Source of the DNA: Litomosoides sigmodontis
Lineage: Eukaryota; Nematoda; Chromadorea; Rhabditida; Onchocercidae
DNA length: 64,000 nucleotides
Assembly: GCA_963070105.1 (NCBI GenBank)
Contig: OY718808.1
Span: 9,157,398-9,221,397 of the forward strand
Direction: 5' to 3'
The notes beneath the pieces are model-generated. The model had not been told where the DNA came from. It did no database searches and saw only the letters and a list, made by a program, of their open reading frames with translations. Position numbers and translations under genes: made by a program. Shown here piece after piece: positions 23,681-37,200 of the stretch (the stretch's first letter is position 1; every line of letters starts with the position of its first letter).

Positions 23681-26600
23681 ATGTTTTCGGACCAACAAAC
23701 GACGGAAAGTTCGCTTCGTGCTGGATCTTTTCAAGATTCAGCACCTCACTCTGGTCGTTATGTTCAACGCTTTCGAAATGCTGCAAAAAAACAGCTGAAG
23801 CCTCAGAAATCATTGGCTATTTCTGATAACGCTAAAATCCAAGATACCGATTGTAATAGTGCCGTTGTGCCTTCTGTTTCGAAATCTCTATTAAGTTCAA
23901 GTACAACGGAAAAAGGTATGTAACTTTAAAGAGCTTAGGATAAGTGAAACGTCCAGGTTGATGAAGTTATCCTCCTTTTTGATTTGTTGTTTGTGTTATG
24001 ATTATCTCAACACTCAGTTGTATCTCGGCGGCCCATTTGGCAATTTTTTCGGTCGAACAATTTTAATTACTGACGGCCTTACTTTGAGGTTTATAAAATG
24101 ATTGAACGTTTTAACTTTTCTTATGAATCATATATTCATAAGAATATATGATTCATAAGAAAAGTTCTTATAAATCATATATTCATAAGTTTCACTTTTC
24201 TTATGAATCATATATTTTGGTGGACAATTTTTGGCCATATCTAGATTGAATTCCTCACTTTGTTGTGACAAACTTCTCCTTTTACTATGTTTTTTATTGC
24301 AGTTTTGGCAACAAGTAGGGATAGTGGTCCTGTTTCTGCACCGCCACCGAAGACTTCAAAAAGAAAAGTCTGTAAATACTTTGTTGCTGAGAATTCGTGC
24401 TACTTTGGACAATACTGCCGATTTTTACACATAAAAAATGAAACTCGCTATAAAAATTCTGATCCTACCCCAATAAATGTTGGTGGCCCTAAACCTCCGA
24501 GATTTACAACACGACCAAATATAACAAAGATAACTAGAGATCATATTGGACAAAAGGAACAGCTAGACGTTCGAAATTCTGAAATCAGTTATTTTGGCCG
24601 AAGATTTCGTGATGCAAAGTTTGAACATGAGGGCAGTTACTATTTTACTGAGTTCGAATACAAAATCACAGATCCTGAGTGGGTTTGTTTTTTTGCAATG
24701 TTCCCTATCTTGCAGATGAAATTAGTTTATATGCACTTACTACCTTTTTGTGTTTCGAAAAATTTCCAAAAAAAGTTTAGCGTTCCATTTTGCGAAGTGT
24801 GGTAGACTTATATCAGTCACAGATTATACAGGAATAAAATTTTAGGTTTTTGATGTAAAATCTGTCAGGTTGAAACTAAGGATTCCAGAGCATTACCCGT
24901 GTGAATCAATTACAGTGACTTTGAGCGAATCAACTTTGCCTCTTCCACTCGTCACACACTTCAATAAAGAAGTTAACAAATTCCTTGAGGTTGCTGTTTT
25001 AAAGCCTGATAAATTATTTAAAATCCGAAATCTACGGTTTAGTTAAGCAAAGAAAAGTGAAGCAAAAAAGACTGATAGTGAAATACGGACCGGGAATATC
25101 TAAATCGAAAGAGTTTTAGAAATTGGTCATGTGAGCAAGTACAAAGTTGTTCTGCATTTGCATGGTCTCAAAAATTAAAATGGTTAGAGCCGAAATGCTC
25201 AATTTATTTTGAGTCACTTATTTGCGCGACATTACAAACGTAGTTGATTTAAGAAAAAAGTATTCCAATTGTTATTCAAAAGGAATTTGCTTTATCTTAA
25301 TGACAGGGAAAGTTTATGGAAGCAGAGAAATGCAATACCTATGTCAGTATCGGTAAAACTTTTATCCGTTGGTTGGATCATAATATCTTGGAAATTTTTG
25401 TCGAAGGTTTACGAAGAACAAAAATGATTATTGAAGCCGAAAAGGAAGGCATTAAGTTGCACCAAGCAAGTATTTCTAACATGGTGGGAGCGAAGGAAAG
25501 TGATGATCTTGAGGTACATGTGTTGAATTATTTCGATGAAAATCATTGTTGCGGTTCGGTACCAAAAATTTGACTTTCTTTCAAGGAGCAAAATTTTGTT
25601 TTTTCCAGACAAGCAAAGTGGAAACAGTACTTTATAATGATGGTGAAATCACGCAAGATCAAGTCTATGATGGAGGAGAAGTTTTGTGTTTGCCCGAAAA
25701 GGAAATTGTTGCGGTAAGATTTAGAAATGAAAAGAACTAATAAAAAATTTCCGGTATTTCAGACATAGCTTTTTTTTACGGCATTAAGGTACACTGTATT
25801 AAGCATACTACACAATGAATAATTTAATGAAGTAGTGCTTAGCTTATTTTTGAAATCTACCATATTTGATTTTTTTCTACCTTTTGTCTGAAGCCTGCCA
25901 CATTACTCTTTATATATATATTTATTTTGAAGGAAAAATCTAGCTCTGAACAACTGTCAAAAGCGAAAGTCATTGAAGCCCGTGTTTTCTGGGACGATTT
26001 GAATGGAAATATTGCCACATTATCTGTTATCACAATGGCTTTAAGCATCAAATGCGCAAAATGTGGCGCACTAGCTTTTCTGACTTGCTCAGAGAAACAG
26101 CGTTCTGCGGCACATTGCAAGAAGTAAATTTTTTGTATGATTTATTAGAATCTGCTTCACGTTGTAGGATTTTTCAAAGCTATTAATGTTAAAGTTTATA
26201 ATTTAAAATTTTAAGTTTGTAGCATACTTTTTAAGCTGACCACAATGGTTGGCTGTTGCTAATGCTCGACTAAACAAAATCTTCGAAAAATGTATGGCTG
26301 GTTTTCCTCATAAAAGAAGAGTAAAATAATTAGAGGGGATTCTCTGAATTGCGTGTTCATTAAATAGTTATAAAGTGTTTTAGATGCTTAAATGGCTGTT
26401 CGATTTATATTTCTCCTCAACTTGTACATCAGAATTCAAATGTTATTGCATTACTTGAACCGAAAGGCTGTGTTCCAGTGGACTGTGTGCTACTTTCATC
26501 AAAACTGTCTTATGTTTGCTTGCAATGCAGTAAGGAGGCTATAGCTGAGGTATTTCTTAAAGTTTTCATTAGGAAGGTAAAAATATGTTCTGCGTTAACA

Positions 26601-28691
26601 AGTAAAAATATGTCATGAAGTTATCATTAAAGACTTTTGCTCTTGATATTAAATTATCACTTCCGAAAAACCTAATTCAATGCATAAACGGCAGAGCACG
26701 CACTAGTCAGTTATTTTATCATCAGTTACGCTATAGAAAGTTGTATTTTTACTTTAATTTACTTGGCTAAGCTGTAACGAAAGAATTGAACAGATTAGTG
26801 ATTAACGATGTGTACTTTTTTTTGCTTTTGCGTTAAGTATTAAATAAAAGAACACTGAACGAGTTCGGAGTTAGGAAACATAACATTATATAAAAAGAGA
26901 GTTTTGATTGAATTGTTAAGTTTTGAAATGTCTAATGCAGTTATTTAATGTCGCCCATAAAATACTATCATGAAATATTTGTTTGAAAGCTTTAGTGATA
27001 TATGGCATATACATTCTTCAAGTCAAAATTCCTAATGCTTCAATACATTTTTCTTTATTATAATTAGCTGAAGTTTATTGTTACTTTCAGAATCTTACGT
27101 ATGGAATACCTAACAAGAGTTGGTGTTACGGCTGCCATAGTAAATGTGAGTTTGACATCAAAAGTATTCGATTTATTGGTGATTTTAATTCGATTGAGAA
27201 GGAAGACAGCTCTGTACCAAAAAGCAAAGTGAGTCGACATGTTTTTTTAGAAATGTTTATGTTTCCGATTATGTTGTTTGAACTGATCACTGGAAGGATT
27301 GTTATGACATTGTTTAGGAGTTGGGGTTTTAGGAGTAAGACGGAATATTTAGGTTTCTTAGTATCTCGAAGGAACACAGAAACACCTCTCTCTGGTAAAT
27401 AATTGAATAAGTATGCAAGTCGCTAGCTTATATAACAACGCAGAAATTATGAATGTATAACAGATAGTGTCTAAATCATAAAAAGATGTGAGCATAGTGA
27501 TGATACATGAAATATAAGTTCGTTCCGAAAGTAGTCAAACGTTGGTGGGAAGTGCACTTATCATAATCATACAGTCACAGTATTATCAATGAAAACGTGA
27601 AGAATTTGCGATAAAAATCTAAAACTCCATGCTTATAAACAGAACTAGGCAAAAATTAGTATCAAAATAGATTTCGTAGAAACTTGTTACTTCTGACCAC
27701 TTATGATCCGTTTCTTGGGATTATTTATCATCGTTATAGTTATATTTTCTGTTTTATAGCAAAGAAAGAAGAAAGTGGAACGACGGATGCTAGTTGAAGG
27801 TCAACCACTACCTGAAAATGGTACATGCAGACATTATAAGAAAAGTTATCGATGGTTCAGGTTTTTTGTTTTTTGTTCGATAAACTTATTTTTCCTGAAA
27901 TTGTTTTGAAATTTTGGTTGCAAATTTGGATTACAAACATTGCGATTTTACAGATTTCCCTGTTGCGGAAAGCTGTATCCTTGTGACTTGTGTCATAACG
28001 ATGCCGAAAAAGAACATGAAATGAAGTTGGCTAATCGAATGGTCTGTGGTTTCTGCAGCAAAGAACAGGTAATATTGTGAACCAATTAATTCATTATACT
28101 TTGTAATACTGATTCTTCATAAAATATTTTTATAGAAGGTAGGATGATAAAGCTTGTAAAACTAAGTTAGGAAGCCAAAAAATCTTAATTCCTAATTGGT
28201 TAGGTGAATGTTACTCTTTCGAGCTTTATACCATCGTTCATAAAATTGGTTTCTCTGTTGTTAAGCAAGTTTTTATTTTTTTTATGAAAATTGGTGCATT
28301 ATTTTCAAAATGTAGTTTTTTAACTTGTTTTTATTCCCATTAGCATTCATTCAGCCATTTCAAAAAGCTAAACGGTGTACAAATTGCAACGAGAATGTTA
28401 CTCGCGTGAAATCACAGTTTTGGGAAGGTGGAAAAGGATGTCGAGACCAAGTAGTGATGAGCAGGTAGGCTAAATTCCAAACAAAAAAGCAGTAATTTGA
28501 TTGGTTAAAAAGACTATCAAAATTGGTTGCTGTTTATTTAAGTAGAATCAGAAGTAGTTTTCTATGAGACATATTGATAAGATTAAGTTTAATGTTTTTA
28601 TAGAAAAGACAGACGAAAATATGCAAACAGTATGACGAAGACTGTTTCCAACAAGCTCACTTTACTGAAAAATGATAATAAAAAGGAGTGA
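23681..28691 (+). CDS. CCCH + RWD-like + CHY zinc-finger protein
   Basis: 659 residues from 12 exons: 23681-23915, 24303-24682, 24846-24989, 25307-25513, 25609-25713, 25933-26123, 26384-26549, 27091-27228, 27760-27860, 27954-28068, 28355-28464, 28604-28691; all phases agree. Residues 102-121 form a CX8CX5CX3H finger (VCKYFV ... YCRFLH), usually RNA-binding. Residues about 165-300 resemble an RWD fold and end in GKTFIRWLDHNIL. A cysteine-rich middle part (about 400-475: CAKCG, HCKKC, CLQCS) follows. The C-terminus (545-610) is a CHY finger: CRHY, FPCCGKLYPCDLCH, then CGFC and CTNC. CHY fingers bind zinc in RCHY1 and yeast Hot13. The role is unknown to me; RNA binding or ubiquitin-linked work is inference only. 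The ATG follows a ttcggtag acceptor by 17 bp. Confidence 0.87.
24120..24216. repeat. AT-rich hairpin cluster in intron 1 of the CCCH/CHY gene
   Basis: 24120-24137 (cttatgaatcatatattc) is followed by a 4-base loop and its exact inverse at 24142-24159. Two further related arms follow (24167-24189, 24199-24215). Either a transposon remnant or a strong RNA/DNA hairpin. Confidence 0.9.
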
Positions 28692-31219
28692 TGCTTCAAT
28701 GTTTGTTGTATTTATTTGTTGTAATCAATACCGTTGTTCAAATTATTTCCAAAGGATGTTTTAATGAATGATTTGTATTTACAAGCTACTATTTAAAACG
28801 CTTTAGTTTTACTCCTAGCTTTATTCAAATTTTCTACGGGTTCAGTATCATTGATGTGTTTTGTAGCTCGAAGTTTTCTTTATCTTTTTAGTAGGACGAA
28901 GACATGGTAATGAGGATATTTGCAGTAGAGCATAGGGCATTTTATTTAGGTGTTAGGTAGGATACCATTCAAGTCATTAAGATCCTGTTGTGGTTTTCAC
29001 TTTATTATGACAAATTTGTTTGTTTAGCTTATCCTTTTTTTCTATAAATTTATATCCATCTATTTCTTCTACTGGTCTTTGTTAAGTGCTTTGATTTATG
29101 AAATATCTTATTCTCCTCTTCATGAACAATCTTTACACACAGTTTGTTATTCTCATAAAAATAAAAATATAGGCTATATAATCGCTGAAATGATTTATTA
29201 ATTGTTTACTTCCTCTAAACACCGCATAATGTGGTGCTTATTACAATCCGGATATGAAGAGTTCGAAATCTTCCGTTATTTCTTGTAAAAGCAATCTTTC
29301 CCTTTACTGAGTTACATTAATTCAGCTTTCTTCATCAAAATCTCACATTCCTTTTCCCACATTTTATGAACGGCATAATTTTAGAATCTTGTATGTTTTA
29401 GAGTCCTGTATAGTTTTAGGTAGGGATTTAACTACCACTACTACTAAGCAAAGAGATAATGATCGGTCGTTATTCGTTTGCACTTCCTATAAATTGATTT
29501 AATTAATCCAACAACCTCTTGTATGCAAGAGGATCTCATGGAAAATCACGCCTTCCTGTGTTGAAATTTTTATTATTTCAGTTAATCTTTCCTTTTTACC
29601 TGTTTCCTGTTTATGTTTGTGTTACCCTGTTCTGTTTTCAGTGTCTCGTCGAAGCTCCACTGTCGAGATGAATACTTCGAAATGTTAATCCTTTAAGGTT
29701 TGAGATATTCACTGAAACTTTGCTGACAGATTTTTTCAAGGAATCAAATATTCGAAGAAACTTTGCAATATGTCACTTTTTATTCTGATTGCCTTTTTCA
29801 ATCTTTTGTGGTTTTGTTGCATAGTCTTCTCACACACCATACGTTGGATCTTCATTAAAAAGGAATAAATCTGCGACTTATTTGAAAACCAAACAATGCC
29901 CCTTTCATTCTTATTCCCATGCGATGTAAAAAAGTGAAAATTTAATCAAAGGAATACTCTAACTGCATTTGATAAGTTAATTTGATAACATACCTTGTTT
30001 CGTAGATTTATCTGAGTATAGTCATAACGGCAAAAAACAGACGAATATGGAAACTAACAGATTTAACAAAAACGAAGAGTACTGAGAGAACTGCAATTCT
30101 CGAACGAGCAAATAAGTCAGGAAGGAATTTCGAACACTTCAATCCTTTTTTCCCAGTACGTTCATGGCAGTAGCCAATCTGAAAACCTCTAACCATTAAG
30201 TGAAGAGGATCAAAATGAAAGATCCATAATGTATAATAATAGCTTTCAAACGTTCGTTTCTTTTTAAAAAGACGCAGTCTTTTTAATTGATATAGTTATA
30301 TTTTGTGTGCACCATCAAGAAATTTCATCGCTTTACAAGCTTTTTATTACACCGAAAACAATCGTCATATTTTCACCTCATTCAAATTTCAAATTGTTGA
30401 AAAATTAGTGAGACAAGATGCATTGTTTTATTTTACCCACTGGCGACCACGATTTAATCAAACAAACAAAATCAAAGGAAAGAGGGGACGAATAGAACAT
30501 GTAAACAGAAACTGCCAATTCTAGCAAGACTCGGATATACCAATAATACGCACATTGAAGAACAGGATGCTGCAGTAAAGTGCAGGGTTACTGATTTGAT
30601 GCCTCGAAGTTCCAAAACCCATAAATCGTGGACTCCAAATTTTCAAAGATCACGTAAATATTGTTTCCCAGTGTCTGCTTATATTTTTGACTTTCATTAG
30701 AGAATTCGCAATTTACAACAAGTATCTTCTCTGTTCGTAAAAGGAAGTTTTTGATGAAGGATAATTACACAGCAAATATCTCATGTTGTTGAGCAAAAAT
30801 TTTCCACTGTTAATATTATATTACACCACATCAGGTTTAGATAAAAACATTGCTACGTTACTATGATAAATTTGACAATTCTTAATTCCTAGCAGCTAAT
30901 AGGTGTTCAGCATCCATTCTTACCCTCCAAAGTGATCAATAACAAGAATCCTGAACAGAAAATATTGCTCCCGAGGTATGTCAGAAAGTATACAAGTTGA
31001 GAACAATTGATTTCAGAAGATACCATGAACGAAGTATGTGTCACACTCAATTAAATAAGACAATAAAAAATAGGAACAAATAGAAAACAAACTGTTTTTA
31101 AAATAAAATTATTAAAAATGGAAGAAAAATTTCATCTCTCACACAATTCTCATTAAAATTAAATAAACTAAAGACCACAATCCCTTCAAAATCTTCACTA
31201 TGGCGAGTATCATTTTATT
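28692..31219. other. Intergenic between convergent genes
   Basis: 2.5 kb between the 3' ends of the CCCH/CHY gene (plus) and the PHF14 gene (minus). Thymine-rich with scattered short ORFs (for example 30303-30524) that have no splice partners or family likeness. Nothing recognised apart from 3' UTR sequence. Confidence 0.6.
31214..31219 (-). terminator. Poly(A) signal AATAAA directly after the PHF14 stop
   Basis: On the minus strand the TAA stop (31222-31220) is followed at once by AATAAA. This implies a very short 3' UTR if it is the signal used. Confidence 0.55.
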
Positions 31220-34200
31220 TTAGCTTTGAGCAACCTCATTTAAATGAGCAGTTTTATTTGACTTGAATTTTGGAAGTGTAGGCGGTAACGAATTAACACT
31301 GCGGCGACGCTTCAGTTTTGGCATATGAGGCACCGGTGACAGACTAGGAACTCTTTTTGCGACCTGCAGCATCATATATTACGCAACGAAAGTAAACTGC
31401 ATTGAATTCTCTGTTTTCGTCCCTCATGAAGGTTAAATTTTTCATGTCGACTAAAACCTAACTGAAGATAAAAACATGGTATTATGAAGCAAAATGAATG
31501 TCTCCCGTTTTCCAAAAATGTTAATACCACTTTCCCGAAGAAACCAGAGTTAAAAAACTTGCTCTCGAACACAGACAACTCCTTAAGAAGCGGGAACAAA
31601 CCGAATTATTGTGCTGATGGATCCCATTGAAATCACCAAATGAATTTTTCCTTGTATTATCCGAAGCACGCCGCTTACGAGTCGCAGTCGAATGATTTGT
31701 AAAGCTGGTACTGGTAGTAGTTTTCTTTGTTTTGTCTGGCGAGGTCTGAAAACGTCAGAAGTTTTTGAAAAATGGCAATCACCACAAAAAATCTCACTGA
31801 TCTAAAAAGCTTGATTAATTTGGCTGCATTTATGCCAAAGTAAAAGGAGTAACAGCATGAACACCATGTCTATTTATAATTACATCTTGCTTTCAGAGAT
31901 AAATACATTCACATTCTACTGAAGACACACTGCATTGAACAACTAGAAGAATAGTTCGCGTTCTATTCAACATATATATATTCTATTTGAATACATGTCA
32001 AAGAACAAGAAAAAAAACTAACGAGCGAATTGGTCTGGTTCGGACACTTGTCATCGGCTTCAGACTGCTTTGCAGAAAATATTTCCGCTTTGGATATTTG
32101 ACATTTAGCCTTCAAAATAGTGCAAGAGACACATTAATACAATAAGAGAAAAGCTGGTTGAAAATGGCAATAAATTGCTTACTTTTTCCGCTGCTCTTCG
32201 CTTTTCTGAAGTCAAAGATCGACCACGCAACTTTCTCGGACCAGCATACGATATTTTCGCCTTTAAAGTGTTAAACAAAATTATTAAAAAAAAAATCATC
32301 TAAAATTGCTCAATAACGAATATAGTATTTTAAAAATTTGAAGAAAATATAAATACTAAGCAGTTATGATGAGATTAGAAACAACTTGAAACATCTGGGT
32401 AGCTTTGTAAAAAAGATGTGTTCCTCGGAAATCTAAACTGGAAGAAGCATTTCAGGATTTTTTCATAAGATTTGTGTTCGATATTTTATATCTCACCATT
32501 TCGGCATCGCTTTCACTGCTCACATCACAACACAGCGAACACATCCATCCCTGAGTACTCGTCTTTTTTGGCATTTTTAGCAGAGGTGGTTCCAAACATG
32601 CCAAATGATAATACTTATGGCATTTATCACATTGAGCCATCAAGTGTTGCTCAGTTGTCTGAAATCCCCACTATTTTTAAACCATGAATTGAATTTGAAG
32701 TCATAATTTTTAAGCCGCTGTCCTTGGTACACTGAACAAATAGTCCGTACTTTAAACTACGACACCAGACGTTAGATTTTGTTCAAGGCGAAGCTGTCCA
32801 GAAAAAAAATATTTTCTGATCGGAGAATACTTCATTATTGTTTCGGTGAAGATTATACAAACCTTTTTGCACTCATCACAGAAGTTTATCTTTAGATCGA
32901 TTGCTTCACTGTCTAACGAGTCCTTTTTTCCCGAAATTTTTACAGATGTAGGAGCCTTGCTAGTAGAAGGACTTTTCGTCGTTTGAAGAAAGCTTTGCAA
33001 TTTTTTTGGCGTGTTTTTCCTGCAAAAACAAATAAATGACAATTATCACAAGGTTTGAGGAAATTCTTTCATATATTTGAATTTCCTTGAGAAACTCCAT
33101 TTATTGAGCTCACCACAGCTAAAAAGAATAGCAAATTCAAAGGTATTTGTGGACATGCCCCAATATTAGCTCTAATTAAATCGGGTTTACAAAAAACATT
33201 CAGTCTTATAAAACAGTTTAAAACAGTTTAGACCGATACCTCGCTTTTTCAATTATTGATGATGGCTTTTCAAGCTTCCGCAAACCCAAAGCATGCAGCG
33301 TATCATACCATTCTTGTAGCACCTTCATATCATCAAAAGGCGAAATTGCATGATTCTGGAAATGTGAAATACATAAAACATTAATCAGCAGACGTAGCAT
33401 TTTATTTCACTATCAAAACTACTTTTTTTAATACACGGCTAGTTATGCCATACAAAATGAAACCTTGAGTACGAGTACAAACTAATATTCAAGACTGCCT
33501 ACACTCCGACAAAACAGTGTAATCAATCTACCTGTAATAATTCTTGTAGTTTTTTTTGTTCAGTTCGTAATTTTTCATTTTCCCTCTTCAGTCTTTCCAA
33601 TTTCTCAGTTGCTTGGGGAATAACATTCTTGCGATGATTGAAATATCTTCACAAAAATTGGAACTTTAGTACTGTGGATTACGACAGAAAAAACAAAAGG
33701 TTGCTTACCTTAAAATCACAAACACAAACCGTCCGATAAACAGTAGGTTTATTTTTATGCTAAGCAATTTGAAGATTTGTCCATTGCAGAAATAACAATG
33801 AAAATTTTGCGCTATAAGACACAAAATTAATCGAAAAACCAACTCAACAAATTCACTTGAAAAACCAGGTGGGAGATATTGTAATTGAGCACCATTAACT
33901 CTGATAAAATTTTCCAAAAATTTCTGCCGACTTATCCCACTGCTTCTCGCCTTTTCAGAAAATAATTCAAGATAATGAGCACTTGTATGAAATAAACGCG
34001 GACGCTTGTTGTCATGCTGCAATAAAAAATTTTTTCAATCATTTTAGTGAGCAGAACATTTAGCAATGCACATCAAATACCAAATCTATCTTACATAATT
34101 AACAGTGGTCTGCAACCTGCCTAGACGCGTCTCGTTTAACTTTTTGTGACTTGACGGCAAACCCAATATAACCAATAATGGGATAATACTAATTAAATTA

Positions 34201-37200
34201 ATAATTTCATAAGAAATGTAAAAGCTTATGGAATCGAACTGGAAGGAACCTCAGGCCATGCGATTGTAATACCTTCCAGTTCTTTCATTGCTTTTTTGTG
34301 CCTTTCCAACATTTGTATCCTGTAATTCCAAGGCCTCAACTTTTTTTAAATACGGTAATCTAAAAAATTCTGTAAAATTTAATATAGAAAGATCCAAAAT
34401 CTTCCTTTCACAACCTTTTTCGTTCTTCACGTTCATTGAGAACTCGTTTTCGGATTCCCATCATTCGCGCTTCTTCTTGTTTATATACCAATTCACACCT
34501 TTAAAACTACAGTGTACAATACACCGAATTTTTAAGGAACACGGTTTCCAAAACAAGTATATTTCCACCATCTGTTTTCACATTTTGGATATTAATAAGC
34601 AGTAGAAATAATTCGTTGCTATTTGATTTTAGTGATAAATCTATCTCAAGATTTTCAAAACATGGTTTATAATCGGCTATAGTTTGAGCAATTTGATATT
34701 TCAGTGACTTACACTGCTCTTCGATGCTTCATGAGATTCTCATTTGCATGGCGTTTACAAGTTAAATAAAGTGGATCTACTGTTTCGACATCATATGCGG
34801 TAAGACTGAAATCACTTTTTATGCACAGAGAAGTTTTACATTGCGATTTACTTTTAGTGAGTCATCAATTATAAGTTAATAAAGAGGAACGAAATAAAAA
34901 TGGAACAGATTTAAATAATCAAGAAGAAAATGAATGGAAATTTAAACGTTACTTATTACTATTTCCATCCGTGCTATTTGACAAGTTTGGATCAACGCTT
35001 CTCTCTGTGTTATCGACCAATAAACCTAATCTGAAAGATCCTAAAATTGTACACTTTGCTTTCGACAAATTACATCTTCTTTTACAAGCGAAGCCCTTAA
35101 TTTGTCCTTTGCTATGCGAGAATAGTTACCTTTGTGCACAAGTGACATGGAGGTGATTTTTGCATAACGCCGCATCACATGGCACTGCAATACCCGTACG
35201 TGCTAATAGCGGGTCAGAACATGCGATGCAAGCCTGAATTCAAAAAAAAATTTTAAAGTTTCAAACCAGTTGCTCAAATATAGCTAACAGAGTCTCCGAA
35301 TATACCGAATGAGGCAGCAACGCATCTCTCTGTGAAGATGCAACTGTACCCAGAGGCCGACAGAAGCTTATCACATTAGCTATGTGCTATAATAAGTCAG
35401 CTAACTGAAGCTATCGAAGGATATCCAACAAACTAACATCTTTTTTTTGGGATTTAAAGAAATTATTCAAAACGCCCAGACCTTACTGTAAAAAATTGTT
35501 TTAAGTCATACTCGTTTGCCAAACAACTTGTAATCTTGTTCTTGCCAACTAACAGCTGACAAACGCTCCACATCACCAAATGTTATACCCGGTGTATATA
35601 GAGCGCATAACAAATGTACCCAACCACCACCGATATCTGAAACGACCAATGTGAACTCATTTCGAAATCGAGCAATTCTACTAGATAATCTTCTGTGCTT
35701 AAATTTTTTACTTCAGTAAATTCATAAATTCCACTATTTTTACAATAACGCAAAAAATTTCCTACAAATGATTACCTAAATCTCGTAAAACTGCGTAAAA
35801 TATTTTAAACTACAAACATCAAATTTAATAAAAGTTACCAGCTTTTTTGAAAGCACCAAATCTATTTGGGCATAGCTCACAATATGGTGGTTCTTTGAGG
35901 CCATACAAACATGCTTCACAAAACCATGGTTCTGTTGATGAGCTGGAACCATCGCTTTCGGAATCCCCCACATTTTCGGTAACATAACAATTCTCGTGCA
36001 CTGCCACTCCACATCTACAACCATAGTTTATAAAAAAATTGTTAAACTGCCGAAAAAGCGAATAAAAAATTTCTAGCATTCGCATATGGATATTTATTTC
36101 ATTAACTATAACAAAGTAAATGTGCCTTGTTCTGAACTCTGCATAGCCAGAAATCTGTCTTGAATCGTCCATTTTTTTTTTAAATACACTAAAACTTTAA
36201 GCAAGCAAATTTTTTGAAACTATAAGTTAAAATTTAACTTACTTATCACATTGAATAACTTCATCATTGCGCACAACAGCACGCTGATTTAGACATAATG
36301 TGCAGATCAACTGACCCTACAAAGACAATTTTGTATTTGAAAATTTTGCATTTTCCTGCGGAAAATTTCATGGTTATGAGAGCGTGGTCATCCCTCTGAT
36401 ATGTCATCCTTACTACATTCTCATTTCTTGCAATAAAAAATGTTCAAACAAAAAAATCTAATCTAAATCCCACGAATCAATAAAAATCTGAGCTTGAACT
36501 CAGAAACAAACTTTATCGTGCAGAAAATCCAGCTGTCTTTGTAAGAATAATAAAAAGAAATGCCAAAAGCGGTTACAAAAGCCTAAATCGGTAAAGCGAT
36601 AAATCACTGAAAACAAGAAAATTATTCCAAATTAAAAAAGATTACTGGTTGAATGTTGCAATCACTTGAACCCATGGCACTGAGTTCCGGTTTCGCATCC
36701 TGCAATAAATTTTGACAAGTATGAAGATTTCGAAACCAGTGAAAGCTGACGCCAAAGAAAAGTTTTTCAGCAAAACATAACACAGAATGAAAGACCTCGT
36801 TCTCGTGCTTTTCAGCTACAAAATCCGGCTCATTCGAATCTGAAGTTTGCGCATTGCTGCCATTTTCATCCTTTTTCTCTTCATCACCATTACTGCTTGA
36901 CAATTCCGAGTTAGACGACGCCTCATCACCAGTCCTTCCAGCTGTGAAAATTCCAGACTCCAGAACTTCACTTATAAGGGAAATTTCGAAACAGAAGCAA
37001 AGCGCATGAATTTCGTTCAAAAGTTCAGTGCAAATACATTTAAAAAAATGACGCGAAAAAATATCAATCCTCCTTATGCACGCCATATCATGTCTGATGA
37101 ACATAAATGAGTTTTAAAGTGAATTCTCAAATTTCATAACTAACCAATGAAATCATCATCTTCATCACTGTCAGTAAGTGGAATGGAATCAAGCAAAATA

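Noticed and set aside
24287..24805. 172-codon ORF as a single-exon gene
   Set aside because: Its middle is exon 2 of the CCCH/CHY gene; both ends are intron read-through beyond clear acceptor and donor sites.
34200..34260. B-box-like bases (aatcgaactgg) suggesting a tRNA
   Set aside because: No matching A box or cloverleaf arms; the segment overlaps a PHF14 exon end and intron.
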